Assembly (NCBI GenBank): GCA_949358305.1 | Contig: OX442320.1 | Location: 11,548,259-11,612,258 of the forward strand | DNA: 64,000 bases | Direction of reading: 5' to 3' | Source: Strigamia acuminata | Lineage: Eukaryota > Arthropoda > Chilopoda > Geophilomorpha > Linotaeniidae | Shown here: one piece after another, positions 53,198 to 64,000 of the stretch | How positions within the stretch are numbered: the first letter of the stretch is position 1 | Layout: every line of letters begins with the position of its first letter | The notes under the pieces: generated by a model | Told to the model about the DNA's origin: nothing | The model's input: the letters and a program-made list of their open reading frames with translations, nothing else | Database searches by the model: none | Made by a program: the position numbers and the translations under genes

Positions 53198-56100
53198 ATG
53201 TCGCTCTTGGATTGGAATTGCCCATCGCAAGACGATGCACGACCAGTTGTAGGTACATGAACACTTTTACTCCGCAATTTAACCGCCAAACACGTTTAAA
53301 AATGCTAGAAAAACCACCCGAAACTCGTAGGACTAACGTCAATACTCACTAGTCACTAGTAAACTAGCCCTGTGCTCTTCCGTACATGTCAACACAATCC
53401 CGTGTTAAAACCGACTTAACTCCGTCTTAACTCGCCAATAACACTCAATAAAAGCGCCCAGACTCAAAAGAAAGCAATAAAAAGCCAAATCGCACTCATT
53501 TAATGTGTCTTTCTAGTGGAAACAATGATTTTTTGATTTTTCTTTGCAGCCGACGACAATCTTTTCTCATCTTTGTCTCGAAAACGAAAGATTTCTAAGT
53601 TATGGGAGAACATGTTGTGCGGGAACATCGCCGTCGATCCGAGCTATTTAGAACCGCAAATGTGCACGATGGGTCGCCCGCCCGATGACAACAACCGTCA
53701 GCCGCACAAGGAGCAGAGAAAAGGTGTGTTTGCTGTGTTTTTTCGAGTTTTAACGCTGTTTTATTCGCTTTTATCGCGTGTTAATGGACTTTGAGGCACG
53801 TGCGTGTGTATACCGAATGCGTGTTTGTGTTTGGTTTAGTGCGCATGCGTGTACCGCGCACTCCGCCATAATAGCGTTGAAAACCGCTGGAGATTTTGGG
53901 TTTCTTCGAGGGCATTAATGGTGTTTTAGGGGTTAATTAGTGGTGGGTCAGGTTCAGGGGGTTTGGAATGGGTTTATGGTGGGTTTGGTCGGGTTAAGGC
54001 GATTGGATTTGGATCGAAAGGCGATTTGATGTTCAGAAATTTCAAGGTTATTTGTGATTTTTTGTTGATTTTTCTTACATTTTGGGGGTTTTTGGGGTTG
54101 TTTTTGGTGTTTTTTGGTGGGTTGGGGGTTCTGGGGGGTGGTTTGAGGGTTTTGGGATTTTTGATAGTTTTTTGGATTTTTTTTTTGTTTTTTTGAATTA
54201 TTTTGAATTTTTTTTTGCAGATTCGACGACAAAAATGGCCAACTGGAGAGTGGCCGATATCGATGCGGGATTAGCTGCGGATTTCGACGATAGTCTTTCG
54301 GGTTTGGGTGTGGAAATTGGCACTGAATCTTATAATATGAGGTTTGTATGGTTTGGGAATAATTGAAATAATTGATTTTTTTGAATTTCTTTTGGATTTA
54401 TGTATTTATTTTTTGTTTTTTGTGTTTTTAGTGAAGCGCTGATGGCATTACCGTCACTCCCTGTGTTCAAACAAGAAGTAACGGAGAATGGGTAAGATAA
54501 TTGATAGAAGAAAGTCGAATTTTATCTGTTTACAGTTTGATGTCCTCTGATGATTAGTTTTAACTGTTTTGTCACGTGAATTCCGTTTCAAATTGAAGTG
54601 ATTTGACGGTTTGGATGCACAATTCGATTTTTATCTTGGAAATTTTGATGCAAAAATTTGAAATTTCGTATTTTATTTCGAGATTTTGATGCGAAAAGAG
54701 TAAAATTTATTTTTTATATGGAAATTTGATGCAAAAATTGTAAAATTCAAATTTTATCTCAGAATTTGATGCAAAAATTCCAAAATTTAATTTTCCTTTG
54801 GAGATTTTGATGCATAAAACTCAAAATTCTATTTTTGTATAGAAATTTTGATGGAAAATGCAAAAATTCAATTTTTATCTCAAAATTCAATTTTTGTATA
54901 GAAATTTTGATGGAAAATGCCAAAATTCAATTTTTATCTCAAAATTGAGTTTTAAAATACAGATATCGTGGCAATTTCTTGCAAATTTCAACTTTTACAT
55001 GAAAAACCTGCAGATATCAGAACGAGGACTTTAATTACACTTGATTTAAAACACATCTATTGTAGGTAGAGCAATAATTTTTTTTGTTTGAGCTGTAAAA
55101 CACATTTTTATGCGATGTCATAACATTTTGCCATGGTTTGCTTGATCAACTAACAATAATTTTTCGTCCTTGACTAATATTTTATTATTTCTTGGGCAGT
55201 TAGATGATGCAAACATGGCATTTGCAAGATGGGGAAATAAAGAAAGAAAAAATTCTAATTCATTATAATTTATTTTTAGAAAAAAATATATTTGCCCTAT
55301 TTCGACCCGTTTTCCTCAATTTGAGCGAAGGAAATTGAGAGAAACGGAGAAAATGTGGCGATTTCGATGCAAACGAGGAGAATAAACGATAATAATAGGT
55401 TTTAGCATTGATATTGGCTCGTGGGGAGTGTTACACAAGTGTATTTGCGTGTATTTTTAAATGTTACGTAAGGAGAAAGGAAATATTTAAAAATGGTAAA
55501 GTGAGAAGTGTCCAAGCGAGATATAAAAATGGTGGCTGTTTTACTTGTTTGACATTCTCACAATTTACGAGTTTGTGTCCTCTTGATTGGCAAATACAAC
55601 GTTATGGCTCGACTCGGCCTTTTGTTTCGAGGCCACGCTCTATCGTGTTAAAAAGTGGAAATATATATTTTTATATTTTTTCATTTTACATTTTTTTTAA
55701 CGGATAGATTGAATTGAATGATCGAATTTTCGTGTCAAAAATTCATTATTGGTTTTAGGAAATGGCAGTTTTTTTTATTATGAAATTGGATTTTTGGGAT
55801 GGAAATTTAAAAGTTTAATTTTTTGGATGATAAAATTGGATTTGAGTAAAAAAATTGGATTTTGAGCTGAAAATTTGAGTTTTTGAGGTAGATATTGGAT
55901 TTTATTGAGCTGAAAATTTGATTTTTGAGCTAAACATTTGGTTTTTGAGCTAAACATTTGGTTTTTGGGCTTAAAATTGGAATTTTTCGACTTAAAATTG
56001 GATTATTTGGGCTCAAAATTGGATTTTGAGCTGAAAATTTGAGTTTTTGAGGTAGATATTGGATTTTATTGAACTGAAAATTTGATTTTTGAGCTAAACA

Positions 56101-59100
56101 TTTGGTTTTTGAGCTAAACATTTGGTTTTTGAGCTAAACATTTGGTTTTTGAGCTAAACATTTGGTTTTTGGGCTTAAAATTGGAATTTTTCGACTTAAA
56201 ATTGGATTTTTTGGGCTCAAAATTTAATTTTGGAGCTAAAAATTGGATTTTTGAGCTAAGTATTGGATTTTTGGGCTCACAATTGGATTTTTAGGCCGAC
56301 AATTGAATTTTTTAAGCTGAAAATTTAATTTTTTGGGCTGAAAATTGAATATTTTGAGCTAAAATTGACATTTTGTCTAAAAACTTAATGTTTTTCTTCG
56401 ATTTTCCCATTAAAAATTCAATTTTATTCATAGAAACCCCGATAATAGAAAACAAATTAGGCATTTAATTGTATGCTATGCTACAAACACAATTGAAATG
56501 TACAACAATTACTTTTCATTTTGTCCTCTTTAAATACCTCCATATATTATCCTTCTACCGCATCACAACGAGACTAAATAAAAAGTAAAAATAATTTTTT
56601 TTTTAAACTTAAAAAAAAAAAAAAAAAAAAACACCGAAATCAAATTTCCTTAAAAATTAAAAAAAGAAAAAAAAGAAAAAAAATTGCAAAACATGGCTGA
56701 TAAAGTTGAAGGGCACTTAGCAGGCTGTGATTGGGCCGTGTTTGACTCCCATGATGCTCGTGAGCTCCAAGTTGGCAACAAGTTGAGCAAAGAGTAGTGG
56801 AGTGCCGTCAGTCGCGGTTGAGCGTGACATGCCACTCACTCCTCTTTGGGATGAAGAAATGGAGTCGGAGCAGAAATATTGGGAGCCGTCACACAACGTC
56901 TCTTGCATGGTTTCCGAGGATGACTCGGAGGGCTACTGGAGCGTCTGCTCCGAGCACGGTGCCATTGCACCCGAAGAAATGGCAAATAACGCTGCAATAT
57001 TTTACAAAACGAGGTAGAACATGCCAAAGAGCCTCTTTTTGTGTCTTTTTGGGTCATTTTTTGGTGTTTTTGGGTGTTTGGGGTGTTTTTGTTTGTGTTT
57101 TTTCGGTATTTTTGATGGTTTTGGGTGTTTTTGGTGTTTTATTAATTTTGTTTGCGTTTCAGGTGTCGTCAGGTTACGACGTCGAGTCCGCAGACGCCGA
57201 CGGTGAATACAAATGTGGTGTCGTCGGCGCACTTATTGCATAACGTAGCTTCCTATCCTGTCAACAACTCCATATTGGCGCAGAATAGATTTCAATACGT
57301 CCTCGGGGCAGCCACTTCGATCGCTACTAAAATGCATGAAGAGACACTCACTTACCTCAATCAAGGTGTGCGCCTTTTTCTTTTTTTTTAAATTTTATTG
57401 TTTGCGCAATGTTGTTTGTTTTTTGCTTTGTTTTTTGCTTTCTTTTTGTAGGAGGGGTTGGGAGTTTTGAGGATTTATATATTTGTTTATTTTATTTTGA
57501 TTTTTTTTTATTGTACGGAGTTTTGTTTTGATTTTTTTTCCCATTTAAATTAAGTTGGTGGTCTGGATTAAATTTTGACGATTTTTTAATAAAATTGGTT
57601 AATTTTTAACTATTTTTCAATAAAATTGTTTAATTTTTAACGATTTTTTAATAAAATTGGTTAATTTTTAACTATTTTTCAATAAAATTGTTTAATTTTT
57701 AACTATTTTTCAATAAAATTGTTTAATTTTTAACTATTTTTCAATAAAATTGGTTAATTTTTAACGATTTTTCAATAAAATTGGTTAATTTTTAACGATT
57801 TTTTAATAAAATTGGTTAATTTTTAACGATTTTTCAATAAAATTGGTTAATTCTTAACGATTTATTAATAAAATTGGTTAATTCTTAACGATTTCTCAAT
57901 AAAATTGGTTCATTTTTAACGATTTTTTAATAAAATTGGTTAATTCTTAACGATTTATTAATAAAATTGGTTAATTCTTAACGATTTCTCAATAAAATTG
58001 GTTCATTTTTAACAATTTTTCAATAAAATTGGTTAATTTTTAACGATTTTTCAATAAAATTGGTTAATTTTTAACGATTTCTCAATAAAATTGGTTCATT
58101 TTTAACGATTTCTCAATAAAATTGGTTCATTTTTAACGATTTTTCAATAAAATTGGTTAATTTTTAACGATTTTTCAATAAAATTGGTTAATTTTTAACG
58201 ATTTTTCAATAAAATTGGTTAATTCTTAACGATTTATTAATAAAATTGGTTAATTCTTAACGATTTCTCAATAAAATTGGTTCATTTTTAACGATTTTTT
58301 AATAAAATTGGTTAATTCTTAACGATTTTTAAATAAAATTGGTTAATTCTTAACGATTTATTAATAAAATTGGTTAATTCTTAACGATTTTACAACAAAA
58401 TTGATTAAGTTTTGACGATTTTAGTTGAAATTCTGTTAAATTGGTGACTTTTCCATCGTTTTTTCCATTTAAAACGCTTTAACTTAAACGTTTTTTTTTT
58501 TAATTTTTAAAAAATAATAAAATTGTTGATATTTTTAGGGCAATCGTACGAGATCAAACTGAAGAAATTAGGAGACTTGACAGAATTCAGAGGCAAATTA
58601 TTAAAAGTAAGATTTACAAAAAAAAAAATTGAATTTGCTATTAAGTTAAACATCTAAAATTTCAGAGCATCGTTCGCGTTTCTTTTCACGAGCGACGGCT
58701 GCAATACACGGAAAAAGAACAAATTCAGAACTGGCGACAAACGCGGCCGAACGAACGGATCTTAGAAATCGGTGAAAAACGTGCAAAGAATTAAAAGGGA
58801 AAAGATGTAAATGTAGAGCTTTTGATTTTGTTTGATGAATAGACGTGCCACTTTCGTATGGAATTTGCGACGTGGTTCAAGATCAAATTCAGCTGAACGC
58901 GTGTGAATTTGTTTGGGATCCGACGAAGGAGACGGGTGTTTTCATTCGGGTGAATTGCGTTAGCACGGAATTCACGCCGAAGAAACACGGCGGCGAGAAA
59001 GGCGTCCCGTTTCGCATTCAGATCGAAACGTTTACTCACAGCGACGGCCCGCCTCAACGCCTTCACTGTGCATCTTGTCAAGTCAAAGTGTTCAAGGTGA

Positions 59101-62100
59101 CAACTTTTTATTTTATTTTATTTCATTTTAATTAGTTAGATAAATGCATTTTTAAATACGGGACAAATAAATCATTAAAAATTCAGTTTGTGCATCTAAA
59201 AATTAATAAAAATGCCTTTTTTGCATCTGAAAATTAATAAAAATGCCTTTTTTGCATCTAAAAATCAATAAAAATGCATTTTTTGCATCTAAAAATTACT
59301 AAAAATGCATTTTTTGCATCTAAAAATCAATAAAAATGCATTTTTTGCATCTAAAAATCACTAAAAATGCATTTTTTGCATCTAAAAATCAATAAAAATG
59401 CATTTTTTGCATCTAAAAATGCATTTTTGCATCTAAAAATCACTAAAAATGCATTTTTGCATCTAAAAATCAATAAAAATGCATTTTTTGCATCTAAAAA
59501 TCACTAAAAATGGATTTTTTGCGTCTAAAAATCACTAAAACTGCAGTTTTTGCATCTAAAAATGACTAAAAATGCAGTTTTTGCATCTAAAAATCACTAA
59601 AAATGCAGTTTTTGCATCTAAAAATGCAGTGGAGACTTTGTATTTGTTAATATTGTTCAGTAGAATGCAATTGATTGATTTGAATTTAATTTAATTGTGC
59701 CGTTCGTGTTAATTGCAGCCAAAGGGAGCCGACCGGAAACACAAAACCGATCGGGAAAAAATGGAGAAACGGACAAACGCGGAACAAGAGAAATTTCAAC
59801 CATCATTCGACTGCACCGTCCTAACAGAAGTGATTAACAAAAAAAAGAAAACGAGAAAGCAAAACAAAGCGTAACAAACGACAAATTACATTATTGAAAT
59901 AGTTTGAATTTTCGCAGTGTGCGCTCGACACCATCTACACATCGCCAGCACCCCCACCGCCATCAACAGTATCATCAACAATATCACAAAAAAACAACGA
60001 ATCCTTCCAGTACAGTCCGAGCCCCGACCAGTAAGAATCAATTTTAAAAAAATTAAAAATTAATTTAAATAAAATTGCATTATTGTTTTGTATTTCAGCA
60101 GGCTGCCACCAGGGACGCCCACTTCCATGACTGCCGACAGTCCAGTCGGGGACCACACAAACGACTCGATCGACAACCCCGTCATCGAGTTCATGCAAAT
60201 GTATCAACAGCCGTTGCCGTCCGAGGCGACGGCTTCTCAGGCGTCGCAGTGGCTGCACGCCAATCGGTTCGGGCAATATGTTCGGATGTTGTCGGGGTTT
60301 TCCGGTGCGCTTTGATGGTTGGCTTCGAGGGGAGGTTTTCTGAGGGGTTAATATTTTATTTTTGTTTTTTTAGGGGCTGATATTTTACGGTTGAATCGAG
60401 ATGATTTGATACAGATTTGTGGAATCGCGGATGGGATACGATTATTTAATACGAGGTTAATTTAATTATTGGTTTTGTTTGTTTGTTTGTTTGGTGGGGA
60501 AATTGCTTTTTTTTTTGTTGTGTTTAATGGATTTTTAGCTCAATTTGTAATAGCTAGGTAATAGTACTGTTTCGGTAGAAAAAAATTTTTTTTTTCTTAA
60601 ACGTGAATTGTTTCACATAAAATTGAACTGTTTCAGTTTGAAATCACTTGGAAAAATTAGGTATTTCGCTTGAAAATTGAACTTTTTCACGCGAAATCTC
60701 TTGAAAATTGAACTTTTTCACGCGAAATCTCTTGAAAATTGAACTTTTTCACGCGAAATCTCTTGAAAATTAAACTTTTTCACGCGAAATCTCTTGAAAA
60801 TTGAACTTTTTTACGCGAAATCTCTTGAAAATTGAATTGTTTCACTTGAAAATTGAATTGTTTCACTTGAAAATTGAATTGTTTCACTTGAAAATTGAAT
60901 TGTTTCACTTGAAAATTGAATTGTTTCACTTGAAAATTGAATTGTTTCACTTGAAAATTGAATTGTTTCACTTGAAAATTGAATTGTTTCACTTGAAAAT
61001 TGAATTGTTTCACTTGAAAATTGAATTGTTTCACTTGAAAATTGAATTGTTTCACTTGAAAATTGAATTGTTTCACTTGAAAATTGAATTGTTTCACTTG
61101 AAAATTGAATTGTTTCACTTGAAAATTGAATTGTTTCACTTGAAAATTGAATTGTTTCACTTGAAAATTGAATTGTTTCACTTGAAAATTGAATTGTTTC
61201 ACTTGAAAATTGAATTGTTTCACTTGAAAATTGAATTGTTTCACTTGAAAATTGAATTGTTTCACTTGAAAATTGAATTGTTTCACTTGAAAATTGAATT
61301 GTTTCACTTGAAAATTGAATTGTTTCACTTGAAAATTGAATTGTTTCACTTGAAAATTGAATTGTTTCACTTGAAAATTGAATTGTTTCACTTGAAAATT
61401 GAATTGTTTCACTTGAAAATTGAATTGTTTCACTTGAAAATTGAATTTTTTCACTTGAAAATTGAATTTTTTCACTTGAAAATTGAATTGTTTCACTTGA
61501 AAATTGAATTGTTTCACTTGAAAATTGAATTGTTTCACTTGAAAATTGAATTGTTTCACTTGAAAATTGAATTGTTTCACTTGAAAATTGAATTTTTTCA
61601 CTTGAAAATTGAATTTTTTCACTTGAAAATTGAATTGTTTCACTTGAAAATTGAATTGTTTCACTTGAAAATTGAATTGTTTCACTTGAAAATTGAATTG
61701 TTTCACTTGAAAAATGGATTTTCACCAAAAATCACTTCAAAAAATGAACTTTTTCACTCAAAAATCCAAATTTTAACCAAACGAAATTGAATATACTCTT
61801 AAAACCACCAAAAACGAAAATGAATTTTTTGAAGGTAAAAAATTAAAAAAATTTAATTAAATGAAAATTGTTTTGTTATTTAACAGAATCATTCGTCCAC
61901 GCCTGACGATCTACGTGTGTCTCGAACCAGAACAAGTTTACCACGCAATTTATTTGGGCAATTTAACGCTCGACGAAATGCTGGGCAAACTAGCCATCGT
62001 TTTAAGCATCACCCCTCAACAAATCCATGACATATTCATCCAAGGACCATCAGGAATTCACATACTCGTCGCAGATGAGGTGCGAAATTGAACAAAATTA

Positions 62101-62278
62101 ATTTAAAAAAATAAAAAATAAATGAAAAAATGTTTTAAAAATCCGTTTTACATCGTTTTAACGCAATTTTCAGGTGATCCAGAACATTCCTCAAGAATCC
62201 ATGTTTGCCATAGAAATTATTAAAGACCAAACGAGCGAATTCTATCATTTACTTCTCAAAACTGCGAATTCGCAATGA
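53198..62278 (+). CDS. TFCP2: TFCP2/LSF (grainyhead-CP2 superfamily, gemini-type) transcription factor, 688 aa
   Basis: Fifteen exons: 53198-53252, 53550-53723, 54221-54341, 54432-54491, 56798-57013, 57163-57365, 58539-58606, 58666-58771, 58843-59096, 59719-59829, 59918-60030, 60099-60304, 60374-60455, 61887-62079 and 62174-62278. They sum to 2067 bp in one frame. The CP2 DNA-binding domain spans about 245-460: [49 protein letters not shown] and [19 protein letters not shown]. The SAM-like domain is at about 535-590 ([20 protein letters not shown]), and a C-terminal oligomerisation region follows. These features match the LSF branch, not grainyhead. It is a nuclear DNA-binding oligomer. The N-terminal 200 residues are acidic and not recognised. 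The acceptor of exon 5 is weak, so that exon is the least certain. Confidence 0.9.
55790..56380 (+). repeat. Minisatellite in TFCP2 intron 4, about 20-bp unit
   Basis: AAACATTTGGTTTTTGAGCT and related AAAATTGGATTTTTGGGCT units, about 25 in all. A longer segment of roughly 120 bp is itself duplicated (about 55850-55975 and 56020-56190). Confidence 0.85.
57560..58400 (+). repeat. Minisatellite in TFCP2 intron 6, 31-bp unit
   Basis: AATAAAATTGGTTAATTTTT followed by AACGATTTTTC, about 27 copies with a few positional variants that recur in blocks. Confidence 0.95.
59190..59630 (+). repeat. Minisatellite in TFCP2 intron 9, 31-bp unit
   Basis: AAAAATGCATTTTTTGCATC followed by TAAAAATCACT, about fourteen copies. 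Each unit contains a TGCAT palindromic pair. Confidence 0.95.
60660..60830 (+). repeat. 31-bp repeats adjoining the 21-bp array
   Basis: CTTGAAAATTGAACTTTTTC followed by ACGCGAAATCT, about five copies. The first 21 bases are a variant of the following array's unit; the extra ten are GCGAAATCTC. Confidence 0.9.
60831..61715 (+). repeat. Large 21-bp minisatellite in TFCP2 intron 13
   Basis: CACTTGAAAATTGAATTGTT plus T, about 42 copies, nearly identical. The only common variant is TTTTTT in place of TTGTTT, in two pairs of adjacent units (near 61450-61480 and 61600-61620). Because 21 is divisible by three, it opens long spurious frames on both strands. Confidence 0.97.
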
Positions 62279-62554
62279 GGCGTCCAAATTTTCTTTTTCT
62301 TTATCTTTTTGTGTATACAGAGTTTGGTATTTTGGTTTGGCTTTGGTTGGAATAACGTTGTACGGATGTTAAATATACATTTTTAAAGAAAGGAAAAAAA
62401 AGCTATTTTTGGGAAAAAATATTCAAAATTGAGAAATTTAACGGAAAAAAAATTTTAAGAAAAAAATTTAAAAAAAAAGACAATTTTATGGGTGGTTTTC
62501 TCCATTTTGTATTATTTTGTACTTATTTTTAAAGAAATTTTCCTGTGGATCAGG

Positions 62555-62628
62555 AAATAAAGCGGAAAAAATATCGATTCAAGTGCCTTTTGATGTGATA
62601 ATGCATTGGGATTGTTTTATTAAATAAA
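62555..62628 (+). terminator. Poly(A) signals of TFCP2
   Basis: AATAAA at 62555-62560 and again at 62623-62628, 280-350 bases past the stop codon. Confidence 0.55.
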
Positions 62629-62639
62629 GAAATTGATTG

Positions 62640-63447
62640 GTGCTGCGTTTTTTATTTTTGTTTGTAAAAAATGTACAGATGTATAAAAATAAAATGCATT
62701 GAAACATTTCTTCTTTCCAAATTTCCATCGTAATAATGCTCAATGATTAAAATAAGAATAATTAAAGTTATAGGATCCAAATAAAATACGTAGCACTGCC
62801 ACCCATCGTGTGATTTATGTATTATATGTATAAAAAGAAATGGTTTTGATTTGTTTTTCATGTGAAAATAAATTCAAATATTGTTTGAAATAATAAAATT
62901 TTTATATAAGACGAGAAAACAATGTTTATTTCATCCGAAATCAACAATTTTGTAAACAACGACGACAACGAAATTCCACCAAAATGGCGGAATTTCAATG
63001 AATTGTGGGTTAATTAAGTCATTGTTCACTGGAATGTTTGAATTTCGGTTGCCATCACCACCCTTCATAGAGCATTAAAATTTTTTTAAAAGTTAAATAT
63101 CTAAATATTTTATTAGTTTTTCAATTTTTCTAATTTATAGTTTTGGCTTCGACTCATTGTGGGGCATTTTGCCCGCGCAATCTCTACAATTCTGGCCCGT
63201 TTTCGATGTGTACGAAATCTGACAGTTTGGGTGACATCCAACAGGATGCTGCGGCGCGAGTAACATTACCTCCGGTTCAGTTTGTGCACATTTCTGAAAG
63301 TTATTCCATACAACAGGACCTACAAATTGTGGTTGAGTTTGGTAAAGAGGTATACGAGTTGCCTGCGCCATTTGCGGGCCCATTTAACCATTTATTTGTT
63401 AGTAATGAAATACATTAACCCACCCAAAGCTGTGATCATTCAATTGA
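62640..63447. other. Tail-to-tail interval TFCP2 / zinc-finger gene
   Basis: AT-rich to about 63120. At 63135-63383 (minus) an 82-codon open stretch with better composition (CHPNCQISYTSKTGQNCRDC) could be a 3' exon or a gene relic. I recognise no family in it. Confidence 0.3.
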
Positions 63448-63462
63448 TTTATTTGATTTATT
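63448..63462 (-). terminator. Poly(A) signals of the zinc-finger gene
   Basis: Two AATAAA words on the minus strand (63448-63453 and 63457-63462), 30-45 bases past the stop codon. Confidence 0.5.
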
Positions 63463-63490
63463 TCTATTTCAGGATTACATGATTACACGT

Positions 63491-64000
63491 TTACACGTCT
63501 TGGTTATTTTCTGCATTGTCAGTTTGTATCGCTTGGTTTATTTCACCATTCAAATCACAATTCTCTTGATCGGTTTTTAAGGTTGTTTTGTCATGTATTT
63601 TAGCATGTTGGCGCAGTAGCTTTGGACGATGCGTCGTGTATTCACACTTTAGACATTTAAATGGTTTTTCACCAGTATGTCCAGCCAAGTGCCACCTTAA
63701 GTCAATTTTCTCGTGGAACGACTCAACGCACAAATGACATTTGAACCGTTTTTCACCATTGTGCACGTCATCAATGTGGCGTCTTAAGCCACTTTTCTCG
63801 GGGAACGAAGCACTGCACAAGTGGCATTTTGAGCTTTTTCCTCGCAATTTTTCTCCCGAATGAATTTTCAAATGTCTTCCTAACGATCTTTGAGACAAGA
63901 AAGCCATCGTGCACAATTGGCACTTGAATGGTTTTTCTCCAGTATGAGTTCTTAAGTGCTCTACTAAAGTGCGCGCTTCGTGAAACGCTTTGTCGCAGAC
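63491..64000 (-). CDS. C2H2 zinc-finger protein, C-terminal part (runs off window)
   Basis: An open frame from the right edge to the stop at 63491, about 169 aa visible. It holds a partial finger at the edge (VCDKAFHEARTLVEHLRTH) and four more: CQLCTMAFLSQRSLGRHLKIH, CHLCSASFPEKSGLRRHIDDVH, CHLCVESFHEKIDLRWHLAGH and CLKCEYTTHRPKLLRQHAKIH. Some are joined by TGEKPFKC linkers typical of DNA-binding arrays. A polar Asn/Asp/Gln-rich tail follows. The start and any N-terminal domain (for example ZAD) lie outside. Probably a nuclear DNA-binding protein; its target is unknown. Confidence 0.9.
   Translation of the reverse strand, partial: VCDKAFHEARTLVEHLRTHTGEKPFKCQLCTMAFLSQRSLGRHLKIHSGEKLRGKSSKCHLCSASFPEKSGLRRHIDDVHNGEKRFKCHLCVESFHEKIDLRWHLAGHTGEKPFKCLKCEYTTHRPKLLRQHAKIHDKTTLKTDQENCDLNGEINQAIQTDNAENNQDV

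Noticed and set aside
56610-56632. Poly(A) tail of a retrogene
   Set aside because: An isolated A-run without a retrogene body or target duplication.
61000-61700. CRISPR-like array
   Set aside because: No spacers: units are directly adjacent 21-mers in a eukaryotic intron.
60780-61790. Long open frames of 300+ codons on both strands
   Set aside because: They are the 21-bp minisatellite read in each frame; the unit is a multiple of three without a stop. No gene.

Overview
The window is a piece of a eukaryotic nuclear genome, almost certainly from an arthropod and probably a hexapod. Genes are split by short GT-AG introns. The left part is an array of DEG/ENaC (pickpocket-like) channel genes. 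The conserved genes on the right (TBCD, SH3BP5/parcas, ced-6, USP1, and a TFCP2/LSF-type factor) look most like arthropod orthologues. I cannot name the order or species. There is nothing prokaryotic here: no operons, Shine-Dalgarno sites or CRISPR. Coordinates come from hand-read splice sites. For each complete model the exon lengths sum to a multiple of three and the phases join, but single-base errors are possible.

1-27.7 kb: nine DEG/ENaC paralogues, called P1 to P9 here from left to right, all on the minus strand. Each has seven coding exons with the same intron phases. P1 is cut by the window edge. P2, P4, P5, P7, P8 and P9 are open (422-440 aa). P3 has a 13-bp deletion that shifts the frame. 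P6 has a nonsense codon, an in-frame deletion and a 7-kb intron. Two subfamilies, told apart by exon 1, upstream block and last exon, alternate along most of the array. The 13.5-20.1 kb block sits inside P6 intron 2 and holds a nested secreted-protein gene and several non-autonomous transposons or fold-back elements, two of them with clear 8-bp target duplications.

27.8-29.3 kb: a secreted protein with eight WAP (four-disulfide core) domains, minus strand, followed by a second copy of a 135-bp transposon.

30.4-64 kb: a compact gene-dense block. TBCD (+, tubulin cofactor D) is tail-to-tail with SH3BP5/parcas (-, Rab11 exchange factor family). SH3BP5 is head-to-head with ced-6/GULP (+, engulfment adaptor, two candidate first exons). 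ced-6 is tail-to-tail with USP1 (-, deubiquitinase). USP1 is head-to-head with a TFCP2/LSF/gemini factor (+), which is tail-to-tail with a C2H2 zinc-finger gene (-) running off the right edge. Coding exons here are GC-rich, while introns and intergenic DNA are AT-rich and full of minisatellites. Many of these unrelated arrays have unit lengths of 20-21, 31 or 41 bp, close to whole numbers of DNA helical turns.
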